Shown here: positions 31,929 to 45,221 of the stretch, one piece after another
Layout of the letters: each line of letters starts with the position of its first letter
Position numbering within the stretch: position 1 is the stretch's first letter
Assembly: GCA_900095095.1 (NCBI GenBank)
Contig: FMBT01000327.1
Location: 1-64,000 of the forward strand
DNA length: 64,000 nt
DNA from: Fragilariopsis cylindrus CCMP1102
Taxonomy: Eukaryota > Bacillariophyta > Bacillariophyceae > Bacillariales > Bacillariaceae
Direction of reading: 5' to 3'
Made by a program: the position numbers and the translations under genes
Notes under the pieces: generated by a model
Database searches by the model: none
The model's input: only the letters and a program-made list of their open reading frames with translations
Told to the model about the DNA's origin: nothing

Positions 31929-34900
31929 ATGGTGAGCCGAACTCCGAGGCATTCGTCTCAACCACGACCTGCAACTACATTGCCGCAAAAGACATCATCT
32001 ATCGATTCGTTTGATCGCTACTCTAATGTGAATCGTCCAAGTACGTCTACTAATCAGCAGCAACGAAGGGCCCAATCTAGTATGAGATATCAATCGAATG
32101 GTCGAAGTTCTATCAGTTCTAATAATAGAGCGCGTGATGGTGGTGGTGGAACCAGACCAGATAATCGTACAATCAGCAGCAGCACAAACAACAACAATAA
32201 CAACAACAACAACCAACAACAATATTCCCAGTCGAGGAACAATGCTCGTCCGAGAGCAATCAGTGCCGGTCGTCTTAGGCAGAAGCTGCAACAAGTCCAC
32301 CAATGCAATCCACGATGATCTTCAGAGGTGCGAGACAAATCCTGGATTACGAGAAAGACGAGAATCAAGTACACGCAACAAGCAGCAGCGACAACAAGTG
32401 ATGCCTCCAGGCCAACATTCCAACAAAAGACCTACATCGATACCATCACACATCAACACTCAAGGATCTGGGGGATCTGGAGGCGGTCCATCCTCTCCGT
32501 CAGGTCTAGTATTGAATCAGGTTGGATCATGCTTGTCACAAGAAGAAATACAGGCAGAAGAGCGTCTCAAAAGAGCGGAAAATAAAATTGGTGGATTATT
32601 ACAAGATCTGGAAGAACTTAAATTCTTCCAAGAAATTGAAATGGAACAGCCTGCACCAAAAACTCCTAGGGCACTCAGTAGCGGTAGAGGAGTGCCACCC
32701 CGCAATAATAATAATAATTCGAACATGAACTCGAACAATGGTGGGGGAGGACCTCCTAAGTCGATACGTGCGTCATCACCAGCACAGTCCAGAGGTGGGA
32801 GACTTCCACCACCGCCACCAAACAAAGGTGCAGGATTAGAAACGTACAAACCTATGTCACCTCGAGCGATTGCGAAATTAGATAGAAATTCACTTGAATT
32901 AGAATGTCAAACAATTGTGAGGAAACTTCAAATCCTAGAACAAGAAAGATTTTCTCATCAAGCAACGATTGAAATGTATGAAATTTCCCTTCAGGAGAAT
33001 GACAACGACAAGGCTAAAACCCAACGTCTTGAAACCGAACTTCAGAAAGTGTCAACAGAACTAAGGAAGCAACTATACAATATTACAAAAGGAAAAGAGT
33101 CACTTGTTAAAGAATACGAAGAAAAGTTGCAGAGTAATATCAAAAAGCTCCATCGAACTCAAGAAAAGGCCGATTCTTATAAATCGGATTACGACGAAGC
33201 AAAGAGTAACGCTGAAAGGTTTAAGGTTGACGTTGAAAAATACCGTGGAATGGCAACCCAAGAGAAGAAGAACGTTAATGAGTTATTGAGTAACGAAGAA
33301 ACATTACAGTTGCAACTTTTGGAAGCTCGAAATTTGAATGCAACGCTTGTGAAGAAAGTAGAGAAAAAACGAACCGAAGTTTCAGGCCTTAAAGATCATC
33401 TATCAAATTCGGAAAAGCTCGACAAGAGACCCAGCGCGAACGAGAAGACGCTTACGAATCTCGAATCATGGTATTGGAACAACAGGTATCAATGTCTAAA
33501 GATAGGTATTCACGACTGGAAAAAGAATGTACAGAACGAAATACTTCGCTTGTTGAGAAAGATAATGAATTGAACGAGACTAAAGTCAAACAATCTGAAT
33601 TAGAACGCAACATTACCGATATGCGCAATGAAATTGAGGCGTTGGAGAAACATGCCGAAATTAGATTCGAGGAAGGCAAAAAAGCGAGTAAGGCTCAAGA
33701 TACTCGTAAGGCACAGGAGCTGGTAGCCGAGCGTGCGAATTCCTCCAGAGAGTCCGAACGAAGAATCAAAGCTATGCAAGAACAACTCAGACACCAAACC
33801 GATCGTCACCATAAAGAAATCGAGGAAACTAGATTACGAAATCAGAAAAGACTCGAGTCCATGAAGGAACACTTGCGAGAAGAGATAAGAATGGGAGAAG
33901 GTGACAAGGTTAATCAACTGGAATCGAAAATGTCGTCGCTCAAACGAAGTTACGATGAGGAAAAGCTGAATTACTCAACAAGGCTTCAAGACGCGCAACA
34001 AAAGGCCCGCGAGGCAGCAGAAGAATTCCAAAGTCAAGATCAGATAAGACAGCAAGAGTTGGATCATATGAACCAGCGTCTCAATTCCTATTTCAATGAT
34101 TCTGCAGAAAAAGACAACCAAATTTCGAGCTCGAAGGAAAAATTGGAGGAATATAAACAAATCCGTGAAAAAATGCAGAAAGAGCACTCCGCTGAACTTG
34201 ATAAGCACAAAGATCTACTTGTAGCTGAACGAAAAGAATTCCTTGAAACTGAAGCGAAGTTGAACGACGAGATTTCCACCCTGAAAGCTACGTATTCACA
34301 ACTCGAGAATGAAATGACAACCAATATTCAGAACTTGCGAGAACAAGTCGATCAGGGAAGCGAGAAATTATCTAACGCTGAAGCTCTTTTGAAAGAGAAC
34401 GAAGGCTTCAAGGAAAATCTCGAGAAAGTTCAAGCGGCCTTTGACGATACTAGAGAAGAACTTAAGTCGGAACGTGCTCGCGTTGAAGATTTAGAAACAG
34501 AGCTTCGTGTCGAGGTTGCTAAGCTTCAAGGACAGCTTCGAGCCAGTGAGGCTGCCCTACAAAACAAAAACGCTCAGACTGAAAATCTGTCAAGAGATCT
34601 TGATATGGCGACAACATCGTCTTCGAAAGATGGAGAAGAGAAACAAAATCAGATCATCGCGTTAAGAAAGCAAGTTGAAGATATTTCTACTCGTTTGGAA
34701 AGTAGCACATCAGCTTCAGAAACCAAGGAAACCAAGATTCAGGAGTTGCAGTACGAAAGTGGAAAACTCAAGGAATCGCTTTTTGATATGAGAAAACTCA
34801 AAGAAGATCTTCAAGATATGAAACGCACGCTAGCTATCACCGAAAGTAAGAAGAAACAGAATGAGGACGAATTGTTAGAAGTCAAATCTGCGTATGAATC

Positions 34901-37478
34901 CACAAGATCGAAGGTTCTTGACGTACAACAACGACATTCAGATGCAAAAGACGAATTTAATGAACGTTTGGAGACAAAAGAGAAGCTCCTAATGCGATAT
35001 GATAAAACTATTAATGAGTTAGAATCTAACCTGGAGAAAGAGCGTAGCGAAAGTATTGATATGAAACGATCTATCACTGATCTCGAGTCTGAAAAACGCA
35101 GTTTGCGAAAGGATTACGAGGAACTCTCAGCGTTGCTCGAAGAGAATCTTCATAGTTCTGCCAAAAAAGACGAACTCGACACAATGCTGACGAAAAAAGA
35201 AACCGAACTGGAAGAAACTGTGGATACTTACCAAAGGCAATCTGCTGACCTTGAAAGCAAGATGAAAGATCAGGTGAAGGCTAATGAAGAGTTACGAACG
35301 AAAAACAACAATATTCAAACTTCGTTGGATAACATGAAAGACGACAAAAATAAGATCTTCAACGATCTGAAGAAGGTTCAGAATAACTATGATGATATTA
35401 GTAGAGAGTTGGAAGAACTTAAAGACGAACAACATACAGCAATTCGGGGAATGAATAATAATATTGGCAAAAAAGATAACCATCTTCGCGAAGCAGTCCA
35501 AAAGTATACACGAACGATAGCAGATCTTGAGACGAAGCTTGAAGAAGAGACTCAAACGAAACTAGAACTCGAAGATCGTCTTTCTAGTGCAAGAAGTGAG
35601 CTAGAATATAAGCAAAAGCAAACACAAGAAATGGTCCAACGTCACGCAAAAGCTACAATGGCACTCGAATCGGGTTCCGGGAAGGCTTCAGCAGAACGAG
35701 AGCTGCTCAAGGCTGAGCTGGACCGGACAAAGAAGGACTTACTGAAGAAAGAAGTAGAGTTGAGCGAGGCTTCGAAAAACTACCAATATGAAATTGCTTC
35801 CTTTGAGAATGTCAAGCAAGACCACGACGTACATCGTGATATCTCGCAATCGACGCTTCAAGATTTGCAGCGGAAAGAAACTCAAATTACGAAGATGAAG
35901 CAAAGCATCGAGGAAATACGGAACGACCTTAACATCAAATCGACTGAAAGCAAGGATCTTAAAGTATCTCTCGAACGCAACGAGATGGAACTTAAGCAGC
36001 GAAAAGAACAAATTAACTCGCTTGTTACGAAATACACCGACCAAATCGCCGAGCTTGAAGCCAAGCTTGATGAACATTCCATGGTTAAGACGACCACCGA
36101 TGACAAGGTAGAAACCGTCCAGGCTCAGGCAAGTAGAAAGGATGACAAGATAAGAGAATTGATGAAATCAATAGTTGAATTAGAGGCAAAATTGGAAGCT
36201 GCCAATCGTAGTAAAGAAAGTATGAAACTGAAGTCGGAATCTCTTTTCAATGAACTCGACGAGAAGGAATCAACACTTCGTAGCTTTGAGGTAGAGAAAA
36301 TTGAAATAGAGACAAAACTTCACACTCAAACACGGTCGAAGGATGAACTTAGATCCAAAATGACCGAATTATCATCTAGACTCGAACGAAAAGAACGTGA
36401 AGTCCGAGAAGTCTCAGATAGATACAAGATTTATGTGATGGAACTTGAAGCGAAGTTGGATCAAGATACTGATACGAAACATCATCTTCAGCTTGAAATT
36501 GATAATCTAAGAAACAATCTCGATACCGCTAGTGATGTATCATCAGAAGCTTTGGAATTAAGGAAGAAAGTCGATGTACTGGAGAAGACACTTCAGAACT
36601 CCAAGGAAGTGTCTGGATCTTTGCAAGATAAACTCGATGGAGCGTCGAAGTCAAGGGCATCAATCGAAGCAGCACTGAAGAAGGCAATCTCACAGAAGGC
36701 AGAAGTAATCGCCGCCCTCGAAGGGGTCATCAACGAAGTTCAAAATAGGGAGGACGAGATTGAATCCCTGTCAGAACTTCTACAACGTAGAGATGAAGAA
36801 CTTCAACATGCCAAGATCATTGCGACGAAAGCATTGCAGTCTGCCAAGGATATACAGAAACGTTACAAAGATAAAGACGAAGGTCGTCATTCAGATCTAA
36901 TGGGAAGGATGAACGAAGTTAGCGATAACGTTGATCGATTAACAACAAAGAACGAGTCACTACAACGGAAGATTTCTTCCCTCGAAAGAGAGCTGCGAGA
37001 TAGAAATTTGGAATGCAAACGTCTGAAAGACCAACTGAGACAGATTGATGGAAAGCAAATGCGGGAACACAATATGAAAGATGACATTTCCGCGATGTCT
37101 ACGCAGTCAACAGAATTTACACATTTTTCCAACCCTCCATCATGCCATGAACTTGGAATTGAAGTCGAACATCGGCATTTGGAGCAACCAATATCTATGG
37201 ATTCGGGATCATTTTCACCGACGAATAATGAAAGCAGCCGTGATTTTACGCGAAATGTGGAGTTTCCTTCTGTTGACAAGCAATATTCGAGAGATTCTCT
37301 TGATGGGTCAAACGATGGTGCGAGGTGGGCACAAGATTTTGAAACCGATAGCAGATCTGGCTTTGAGTCTATATCTAGTGAGCAACGATCAACAAAATCT
37401 CGAAGGTCTGTCGAACGTGATGCTCTGCGGAAGTACGTTCGACAGCGGTATGATGCGAAGAGAGGAGAGAAACCTTAG
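31929..37478 (+). CDS. Very long coiled-coil protein
   Basis: One gene of about 1850 residues spread over three frames: 31929-about 32300, about 32300-33413 and 33417-37478. The first 350 residues are disordered and rich in Ser, Gln, Asn and Pro (NNNNNN, RLPPPPPNKG). From about residue 310 to 1700 it is an almost unbroken heptad coiled coil (for example LEKECTERNTSLVEKDNELN), with repeated LEAKLDE and VQKYTRTIADLE-type units. The frame change at 33413 is healed by one extra A in the AAAA run (then SEKARQETQREREDAYESR, ideal coiled coil). The first change needs an insertion or two lost bases. Such proteins serve as centrosomal, Golgi or cytoskeletal scaffolds; no family-specific domain is visible. 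Confidence 0.8.
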
Positions 37479-37688
37479 AGAAACCCTTGCTTTAGTATGA
37501 TACTTCTAAATGAACATTATGAAAATTGTTTTATCTCTAGTACATTTCAGATTTTTCTGTTTTTGGTTCCTAGCTCTTGAATGTAAATGTTGAGTGTTTT
37601 TTTGAGCCAAAAGAAATTGATTTCCAATGTTGAATGTTCTGCTACAGTACTAGCTCCGCGTATACTTGCTTAGTGTTGTCATAGATGA

Positions 37689-38566
37689 TTAACACAAAAC
37701 TCGTTCCGATTTAATCTCCTGTGCTGGACGATAATTTTTTTCTACCTCAGTATAAATATCCTGAAGCATCTGTTTCACATCCGATTTGTTAGCTGCATTC
37801 GTTAGACTAAGACATTGCTTAGCTGTCGATCCCTTATTCGTTCTCATCAAAACTGCCTCAGGATAACAATCTATGATCGATTTAATAACGGATATATCGG
37901 CACCAACACCACATGCTACATGTAATGGTGTCCAACCACGTTTATCAAATCCTCTTGCGCTGTTCGGTCTATGTCTGAGAATACAATTTATAATGTTTGG
38001 ATTTGCCCCGTTTGATAAAGCGTAATGGACTGGTATTGCATTCGTCAAATCAACCGATGGATAGATTTTGATGATGATACGGTAATAATTAATAATAATT
38101 GATTGTGAGAAAAAGGGAAAAAAGAAATACGTATTCCAATATAAAGGATAGGAAAAGACGACAACAACAACACACAGACACAATATTTAGTCTATATTTG
38201 AAACTTACGGGGAAGTCTTCCAAGAGAGTCGGGTGTAAGCGCTCCGTCAGCGTATTTTCTTAACAATAAATCAACAACATCTGGTAATGCATTCTTACGA
38301 CATGCACAATGTAATGGCAATCGTTGGTAACTACTTTCCTTACAAAAAACACAGTCAGGATATGCGTTAACTAAGGCCTCAATAATTGGATACGGTGCGC
38401 CAGCAACAAGTGCCTCATGGATGGGAAGTACATTCGCATCCTTTATACCTTCAAATAACCCATGCCTTGTCGTCCATTTCTTCGCCTCTTTTGGTGATCC
38501 CTGACATAACTGAACGACACGTTCCCATTGTTCCTGCGTGATAGCACTACTTAGATGACTGGACAT
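37689..38566 (-). CDS. Ankyrin-repeat protein
   Basis: Two exons, 38209-38566 and 37689-38029, 232 residues. The acceptor (ATACCAG at 38030) is inside what looks like open reading frame; this choice restores GRLPLHYALSNGANPNII, a perfect ankyrin junction. Repeats: ANVLPIHEALVAGAPYPIIE, then QRLPLHCACRKNALPDVVDL, then LPLHYALSNGANPNIINCIL, then GWTPLHVACGVGADISVIKS. Each has the ankyrin LPLHxA-type helix start. The C-terminus is a short helical tail. Ankyrin repeats mediate protein binding; the partner is unknown. This small stand-alone type is abundant in diatom genomes. Confidence 0.85.
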
Positions 38567-39189
38567 TATATGTCTTCTTCTTATTACTATTACTATTGCT
38601 TATTATTAAATGAATATCTACAAAGCTGTACTCGTCAGGTGAAAGGTTGATGATGTTAATGTTGATCTGTATGTGCAGTAAAGAATAATATGAATATGTC
38701 TAATTGGAAGAAAGGGATATGTACAATAATCGATGTAAAGCAAGACAAAAGAAAATCAATTTTTACGGTATCATATAGTCATAACAAGATATTCTGTAGG
38801 CTTTTAACTAGGCAGAGGAGCATGCGCGTCACGTGACATATTTTGGCGGAGCGCTAGTTAGTTGTTGTCGAGCGACGCACATGCAATTTCGCTCTTGGAA
38901 TTTTTTCTTGACAACACTTAATAGTTGTGAACACAAATCTTATGGTAAAAGTAAGTATTACAGCTACTATGGTAATTACTAGTTGGTAGTAGAAAAGCCA
39001 ACAATGTTTGGGAACATATTTAACTACCTTAACTAACTGCTGGACGGACTCTGTTATTCATGTCAATATTTTGAATTATTACCTCTATTATTAATCTTTT
39101 TGAAAAAGTAAATTGCATACTCTACTGGAGAATAGAAGGAGAAATTCATAATATTCATACCTGCACCATCAGTATTTTTTAATTACAAA
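38567..39189. other. Intergenic with CACGTG and E2F-like motifs
   Basis: Between the ankyrin gene start and the HECT gene end (both minus strand). About 260 bp upstream of the ankyrin start lies GTCACGTGAC, a 10-bp palindrome with a G-box core, followed 8 bp later by TTTTGGCGG, close to an E2F half-site. Confidence 0.55.
38829..38854. promoter_or_regulatory. G-box palindrome plus E2F-like site
   Basis: GTCACGTGAC followed by ATATTTTGGCGG. Both resemble eukaryotic bHLH/bZIP and E2F binding sites. They lie upstream of the ankyrin gene on the minus strand. Function is inference from motif shape only. Confidence 0.35.
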
Positions 39190-42100
39190 TTATGTCAGTT
39201 CAAATCCAGCTCCAGATTCAACGGCTGCTAGGAGTTTTTGTTTTAATAGATTCCGGTCGTCATAATTCGGAAGCTTTAATAGGTTCATGCATGTTGAGCT
39301 TGTCGGTAATCGGCTATTCTTTGTTTTTTCGTCATCTCTTAAACGAATCTGCTGTATCGCTGGGAATGGTTCCAAAGAAGAAAATCCGAGCAATGGCTGT
39401 CTACTGCAAGATGTCACGAATCTTAGAAATTTCCTCTGTTGCTCGAAACTAAACTCATTTTCAAGGATGTCCCAAAAGTCTTGTATGTAAGGTTGCGACT
39501 CGTGATAGCCTCCGAGATATTGCGTAGCTCTCTTTAATGAGGGTACATCAATTCCCCGTACAGAGTCGTCGCCACTGATCAATTTCTGCAGTTCTTTAGC
39601 GGAAAAGAGTCTGACCCAAGAAACGGGTATCAGATCCCGAAAGCCTCTTAGAAAAGCTCGAGTCTGATGAGCACCTAAAACGTTCAGTAGTTCGTTGGCA
39701 ACAGCCTGGGTATATTGAAACACATTCTTTTTTGTCACCGCGATATTTCGTCCGGAACGAACGAGGTCTACTGTTCGAGGAGCAGAATTGGGTGTCGTTC
39801 CACCTACCGTCAGCTCAAATGCCAGTCCTAAGTTGTCGATTTCTTCTTCCTTATAATGACGAAGCTTATTCAAGTTGTTGTAGTATTCATCGTCATAGTT
39901 CTTTAAATCTTCTAACGTGTTTAGCTTCCCCATGAGCTGATTTAGAAACGGAAGGCAAAACTGTGGCTCCACCAGAATAGACTCATATACTGCTTTGCCG
40001 AGCACTCTTCCAAGGAATTCGTAGTGCACAAGCATACTTGTATCATCGACCAAATCAAAATTCATAGTCAGTTGCTGCTGCTTTGGTGTTATGGAAAATA
40101 ATTGAGGGGCACCCCCGTCTGTCTCGTCGTCATTTCTCGACGCAAAACCATCTTTGATCAAATCATCAAGAAATTCTTTGAAAACTCCACTATTAATGGG
40201 AATAGACAGTGGTAGAAGAGAAAATGGCAGTGGAAACAAGTTTAGAAGACTTCATAAAATACATCGTACGTACCGCAAAACAACAAATTCATACCGAAAA
40301 TTCCTGGTACAAAACACAAAACAAAATCCTACACTTACCCGCCATCGATCCCCGGCTCTTCGGCACCATGCTTGTTAACAAACGAAACCTGAACTATTGA
40401 GTGTTAAGACAATAAGAAAAAAGTGAGAGTGTCAGTCTGCGATGTATCTTTGGAAGTTCAGGTTCGTCTTTCTTTCTATCAGTGCATGTATTATCGAACA
40501 TATCGGCATCATAATCATGAATATACGGTGGTATATTACTTACTTTTATGTTTTAGACCGACTCCCAACTTATTCAATTGTTCCATAGAATCTTGATACA
40601 AAGTGGCACGCCGGATTGTGACCTGTTCTCTAACACTACCATCAAGCCACATCATAGCATCGTCGACATCTACCCCACCTCGCATTGCCATGAGTGCCCT
40701 TCGACTAGCGTATGCTTGAACAGACTTTTGCTTATCAGCCTTCAACAGTGAATGGAAGAGTTTCACTCGACGTTGGAATGGTAAAGCCTGTGGGATACAG
40801 GTGAGCACCCGCGCCATCTTCGGATCTCTAAATGAGTCAGCCAACGCATCAGTTGCTTCTTCTGCAGTGGACAGTTGTTGGTTTTGATTTTGGTCCTCAT
40901 CAATATCCATAGAATCGTCATCGTCATCATCATCATCATCATCATCACCGTTTACTGCATGACCCAACTCCCTATCAGGAATCACAGCACTGTCTCCCTC
41001 TTTTGAACCCATATGGGGGAACCACCACATACTTTCTTCGCAAAAGGATGTCTTTACAAGCCGATTCCAGCGCTCGTATATCGAATTCCAAATTTTCGTA
41101 CCAGACAAAATCAATCTCCCCCTAACGTTATCCATTTGAACTTCATTGGATATTACCGGTTTCGTCCAATATACTTCATGCAACACTTGGCCGTATCGCA
41201 CAACTAGATCCTTGGCCATTATTTTATTTTCAACCCCATCAGAAAAAGAATTGCAATGATACTTAATAAAGTCATCATCACTTAGCGCAACAAGATAGTG
41301 GCTGAATAAATCTGCAAATATTGTCAGGATAACCCCGCATTGTGATTGTTGTTCTTGGATGCGATTCCATAATCCTTTCAGTATGGTATGGTTAAATGCT
41401 AAAGGCGATAGCGGAGTAAATTTTGTTTTGGCTCGCATACTACTGCTGGCTTGTAACAAATACCCTATGGTCTCCACGTATCGTTCTTTTTCGCCATCAT
41501 TATCGGTACCAACTCCGAGAATTTGCAAACCCCATTCTTTCCACGGGGCCTTCACGATTTTCGTTGCGACCTCTATTGTGGCCGAATCGAATGTATGTTG
41601 TTCTTTTATCGATTGCTGTTGTATACGCTCGTTATATAACCTATCAAGTTTTTGGAGCGTCAAAATTTCCTGTCGCTTATATTGCGTAGATACACCACGC
41701 GCTTTTTTCTGACTGGAAGGCTCTTCCTCAACCTCCGAATCTTCATCATCGTCGTTGCTGTCGTCGTCCCAACCATTATTGTTGCCGTTTTTTCTATTAT
41801 AATCGTGTTCAGGGTGCTTCCCCATTATATAATCTCCACGAGCAAGCAAGGAAACAGTAAGCTTCAGATCGTCGTTTTGTGGTTGGCAGAGTACGTGATT
41901 GATCAACAACACAAGTTGCGCAGATTTCGTAAGATCGAGTAAATTGGACAACAGGCGCTTGACCTGTGTGTTGCGTAAATTTTCCATCGTAGCTTGCAGT
42001 ATTGGATCCATATTGTTGTTGTTTGAGTTCTTACTGTTGCTGCTAACATCACCGTGGCTCCGAAGTAAAATTTCGGCAAGAGGAGTGAACCATTTATCGA

Positions 42101-43028
42101 ATTGATCAGGAACTATAGTTGTAGTGCAATCGTTGCTATTGCAGTTGTAATTGCTGCTACTTAGAAGATAGGTGGCTAGGAGTGCCTTCGCATTAGGATT
42201 CGCCAGTCGATCGCCTGCTTCTATAGCCCATTTTGTCAACGATTTTTCGTATTCCTTCGCCTGAGAATATATTGGAGGTTCTATATCGTCCTCTGTGGGA
42301 TTAGTTGTTTTGTACTCGTCAACAAAATAGTACCATCTTTGCATACATTTCGTCAATTTTAAGAAGATTCGGTCATCGATTCGGGTGGATTCTCGATAAG
42401 TTTCGAGCAGTCGATACAATTTTATGTTACTTTCATTGTTGTTCCGATATGGATCGAATTCTACTAATGTGTTTATAATCATACGTTTTTGAGATAACCA
42501 ACTCCCAGAAAAAGAATCGACGTCCATGGGTTGCGGATCATTGTTTTGTTGTGTGTTGTGGTTGTCATTACCACTATTGTTGTTATATACATATTTTTGG
42601 AATCCTAGAAGTAAATCAATTCGATTCGTATCGAACTTCGTCAAAAGAGAATGATGTGATAAACAAATTGAAAGAGCGGCCAATCGTCTTGATGATGATG
42701 ATGATGTCGATATCGGCTCAGAAGTAGCAAGAACACTAATACAACATTGTTGAACGGTACGCAAACGAGAAAAATAACCCCTCATCATACGTTGCAAAAA
42801 AATTACCGCTTTCTCTCGCCGTACTCTTTCTTGTCGTTGTTTCCGTAGAACTTCCGCATTTTTGAGTAAGTCGCGACGACCACCACTACTACTAGCCTTT
42901 GACTTGCTATTACCTCCCGCTCTTCTATTCCCCGAAAGATTCACCTCTCTGCTCGATGTGTCATGGTCGAAGTATCCCGTTTGTTTTTCAAACCGTGATA
43001 ACGAAAAGAAGAAGAAAAAATCGAACAT
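39190..43028 (-). CDS. HECT E3 ubiquitin ligase, UBE3B/UBE3C (UPL6/7) type
   Basis: Three exons: 40544-43028, a 55-nt micro-exon 40339-40393, and 39190-40189; total 1179 residues. The N-terminus (MFDF..., then GYFDHDTSSREVNLSGNRR) and the IQ motif EKAVIFLQRMMRGYFSRL at about residue 75 are the signature of the UBE3B/UBE3C branch, which binds calmodulin. A long helical middle region with Asn- and Asp-rich inserts leads to the HECT domain. The micro-exon supplies FVNKHGAEEPGIDGG, the conserved HECT entry, and the last exon holds the C-lobe with catalytic Cys about residue 1147 in LPTSSTCMNLLKLPNY. HECT ligases accept ubiquitin on this Cys and pass it to substrates. Complete at both ends. Confidence 0.92.
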
Positions 43029-43771
43029 TGTGTATTCGTTAGATAGTGATCAGCTCAGTATCTCATGAAGGAGAAAACGATAAACAAAGAGGAGAACATA
43101 GACAATTACCAATGACCATAAAACGAAACAAATTGCGAGCAGAAAAGACGGACCACAGGAGACAAGATCTGGAAGAACACCACGGCCGACCTAGCAACCG
43201 AAACAAATATAAACCCCGACCGCAAATCGGGGAGTCGGTGGTTGTGCAATTCCTTACCTTCGTCTTGACCGAAAATCACCATCGAACATTGCGTATGCTG
43301 TACTACCCCCTTTGTATGATATGAATTTTGAATTGAAAATGAGTGGCACAGATAACTGGTCTTTTGAGTAAACCTTACTGGTGTATTGCAGAGTGACGAG
43401 TGAATGTGAATGATTTCAAAGATTCGAAATACGATGTGAACAACGTAAAATAATTCAGAAGAGAGAACATTTCGAACATCAATAATCGGAAAACATCGTG
43501 CTCTTTCGATTTCATTTGCATCGAAAAAAATTGTTGGTACATACATAGTCCTTCCAAGACAAATGACGACGGTCCAGAGCAATAATTTTACTATTAATAA
43601 AAGTTATAAAACTGTGTAATACTGTACGTAATACCGGTACTGTAGTGAGCGCAATAAACAAAACAAATGCATCAAATACAACAACATACTGTACAAGACA
43701 TCGACATAAGAGAAAAAGAACCAAGCGAAGAATAAGAATAATAGTAAAAATAACAGAAGTAGACGATTATC
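43029..43771. promoter_or_regulatory. Divergent promoter region of HECT ligase and PP2A genes
   Basis: 743 bp between two divergent housekeeping genes. Open frames here on both strands (for example 43106-43582 minus) are not supported by any domain. No motif stands out. Confidence 0.5.
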
Positions 43772-44857
43772 ATGGAAGTAGAGCCCGATGTCGCATCGAC
43801 CTCAATTTCGTCAACAAGCGGAGGCGGTAGTGACGGAGGGGAATCATCCTCATCTCCGATGACAACTTCCGATATTCCTGCTTCGGTCCGAACGAATAGT
43901 GGGAACAACATCGGAGAATCTTCGGCATCATCGACTGATAAAACCTACAATGATTTAGAGGGATGGTTATCGAAATTATCGGTCGGAACCCCTTTAGCTG
44001 AATCGGAAGTAAAATCATTATGCGACATGGCTCGCGAAACATTGTTGAACGAATCAAATGTTCAACCGGTTCCAGCTCCCGTAACGGTTTGTGGTGACAT
44101 CCACGGTCAATGGCACGATCTTATGGAACTATTTAGGATCGGTGGTAGTGCACCCGATACAAATTATCTCTTTATGGGTGATTACGTCGATAGAGGTTAT
44201 TATAGCGTCGAAACTGTTTCGATGTTAGTATGTTTAAAGGTACGGTATCCTGATCGGGTCTTTGTGTTGCGAGGGAATCACGAATCACGTCAAATTACAC
44301 AGGTATATGGCTTTTACGATGAATGTGTGCGAAAATATGGTTCCGCAAATGTTTGGAAATTATTTACGGATTTATTTGATTATTTTCCATTAACGGCATT
44401 GGTAGAACATTCCGTCTTTTGCTTACACGGTGGGTTAAGTCCATCCATTGATACACTTGATCACGTACGGCAACTCGATCGTGTGCAAGAGGTACCCCAT
44501 GAGGGACCTATGTGCGATTTATTATGGAGTGATCCCGATGATCGGTCCGGGTGGGGGATCAGTCCTCGTGGTGCAGGTTTTACATTCGGGATGGATATAT
44601 CTCAAAAGTATAATGAAAAGAACGGGTTGAGTCTCGTGGCTCGTGCCCATCAGCTCGTTATGGACGGGTATAACTGGTCTCACGAACGTGCTGTTGTTAC
44701 TATTTTCAGTGCACCCAATTATTGTTATCGATGTGGAAATCAAGCGGCGATTATGGAAGTCGACGAACAACTCAACAAAACATTTTTGCAATTCGATCCC
44801 GCACCAAGACGCGGCGAACCACATCTGGGAAGGAAAACACCGGAATACTTTTTGTAA
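43772..44857 (+). CDS. PP2Ac: Protein phosphatase 2A catalytic subunit
   Basis: Single exon, 361 residues; the usual catalytic subunit is about 309, so there is a Ser-rich N-terminal extension of about 50 residues before [10 protein letters not shown]. Metal and catalytic motifs are intact: GDIHGQ, GDYVDRG, RGNHESR and HGGLSPS. The C-terminus RKTPEYFL is the PP2A tail whose Leu is methylated and whose Tyr/Thr can be phosphorylated, which separates PP2A from PP4, PP6 and PP1. It dephosphorylates Ser/Thr in the cytosol and nucleus together with A and B subunits. The second in-frame Met at residue 30 would also give a workable start. Confidence 0.95.
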   Translation: MEVEPDVASTSISSTSGGGSDGGESSSSPMTTSDIPASVRTNSGNNIGESSASSTDKTYNDLEGWLSKLSVGTPLAESEVKSLCDMARETLLNESNVQPVPAPVTVCGDIHGQWHDLMELFRIGGSAPDTNYLFMGDYVDRGYYSVETVSMLVCLKVRYPDRVFVLRGNHESRQITQVYGFYDECVRKYGSANVWKLFTDLFDYFPLTALVEHSVFCLHGGLSPSIDTLDHVRQLDRVQEVPHEGPMCDLLWSDPDDRSGWGISPRGAGFTFGMDISQKYNEKNGLSLVARAHQLVMDGYNWSHERAVVTIFSAPNYCYRCGNQAAIMEVDEQLNKTFLQFDPAPRRGEPHLGRKTPEYFL

Positions 44858-45221
44858 ATTAAGTTAGTGGTTGAATTAGTGTAAATAGTGATGATGAAAA
44901 TCGATGGTAGAATCGTGAAGTAGTCAAAACTAGCATATTCAATTCTAAGGATTTTAAATAATCGCTATTTGTCGTTATCTATCTCTTTACAAATATCACA
45001 AACGTAAACCTGCACACATGAAAGTTCGATAATTTCATTCTCGTAGATCTCGATATAGACAGGTTATCTGTAGCAGTAGGTTTCATGTCAAATCGGCAAG
45101 AACTTTCGTATATACAATACACTCTACACGTGTTATTTAGTAAAGTAGCGGTATAGAAAATATTATTTTACTAGGAAGATACCAGTAGTTGTTTGTAGAA
45201 CTGTAGTGATGTAGATAGTAT
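44858..45221. other. Intergenic between convergent genes
   Basis: 3' ends of the PP2A gene (+) and the MFS transporter gene (-). Nothing else recognised. Confidence 0.5.

Noticed and set aside
40205-40400. Plus-strand frame of 63 codons
   Set aside because: Lies opposite the HECT micro-exon and its introns; no supporting feature.
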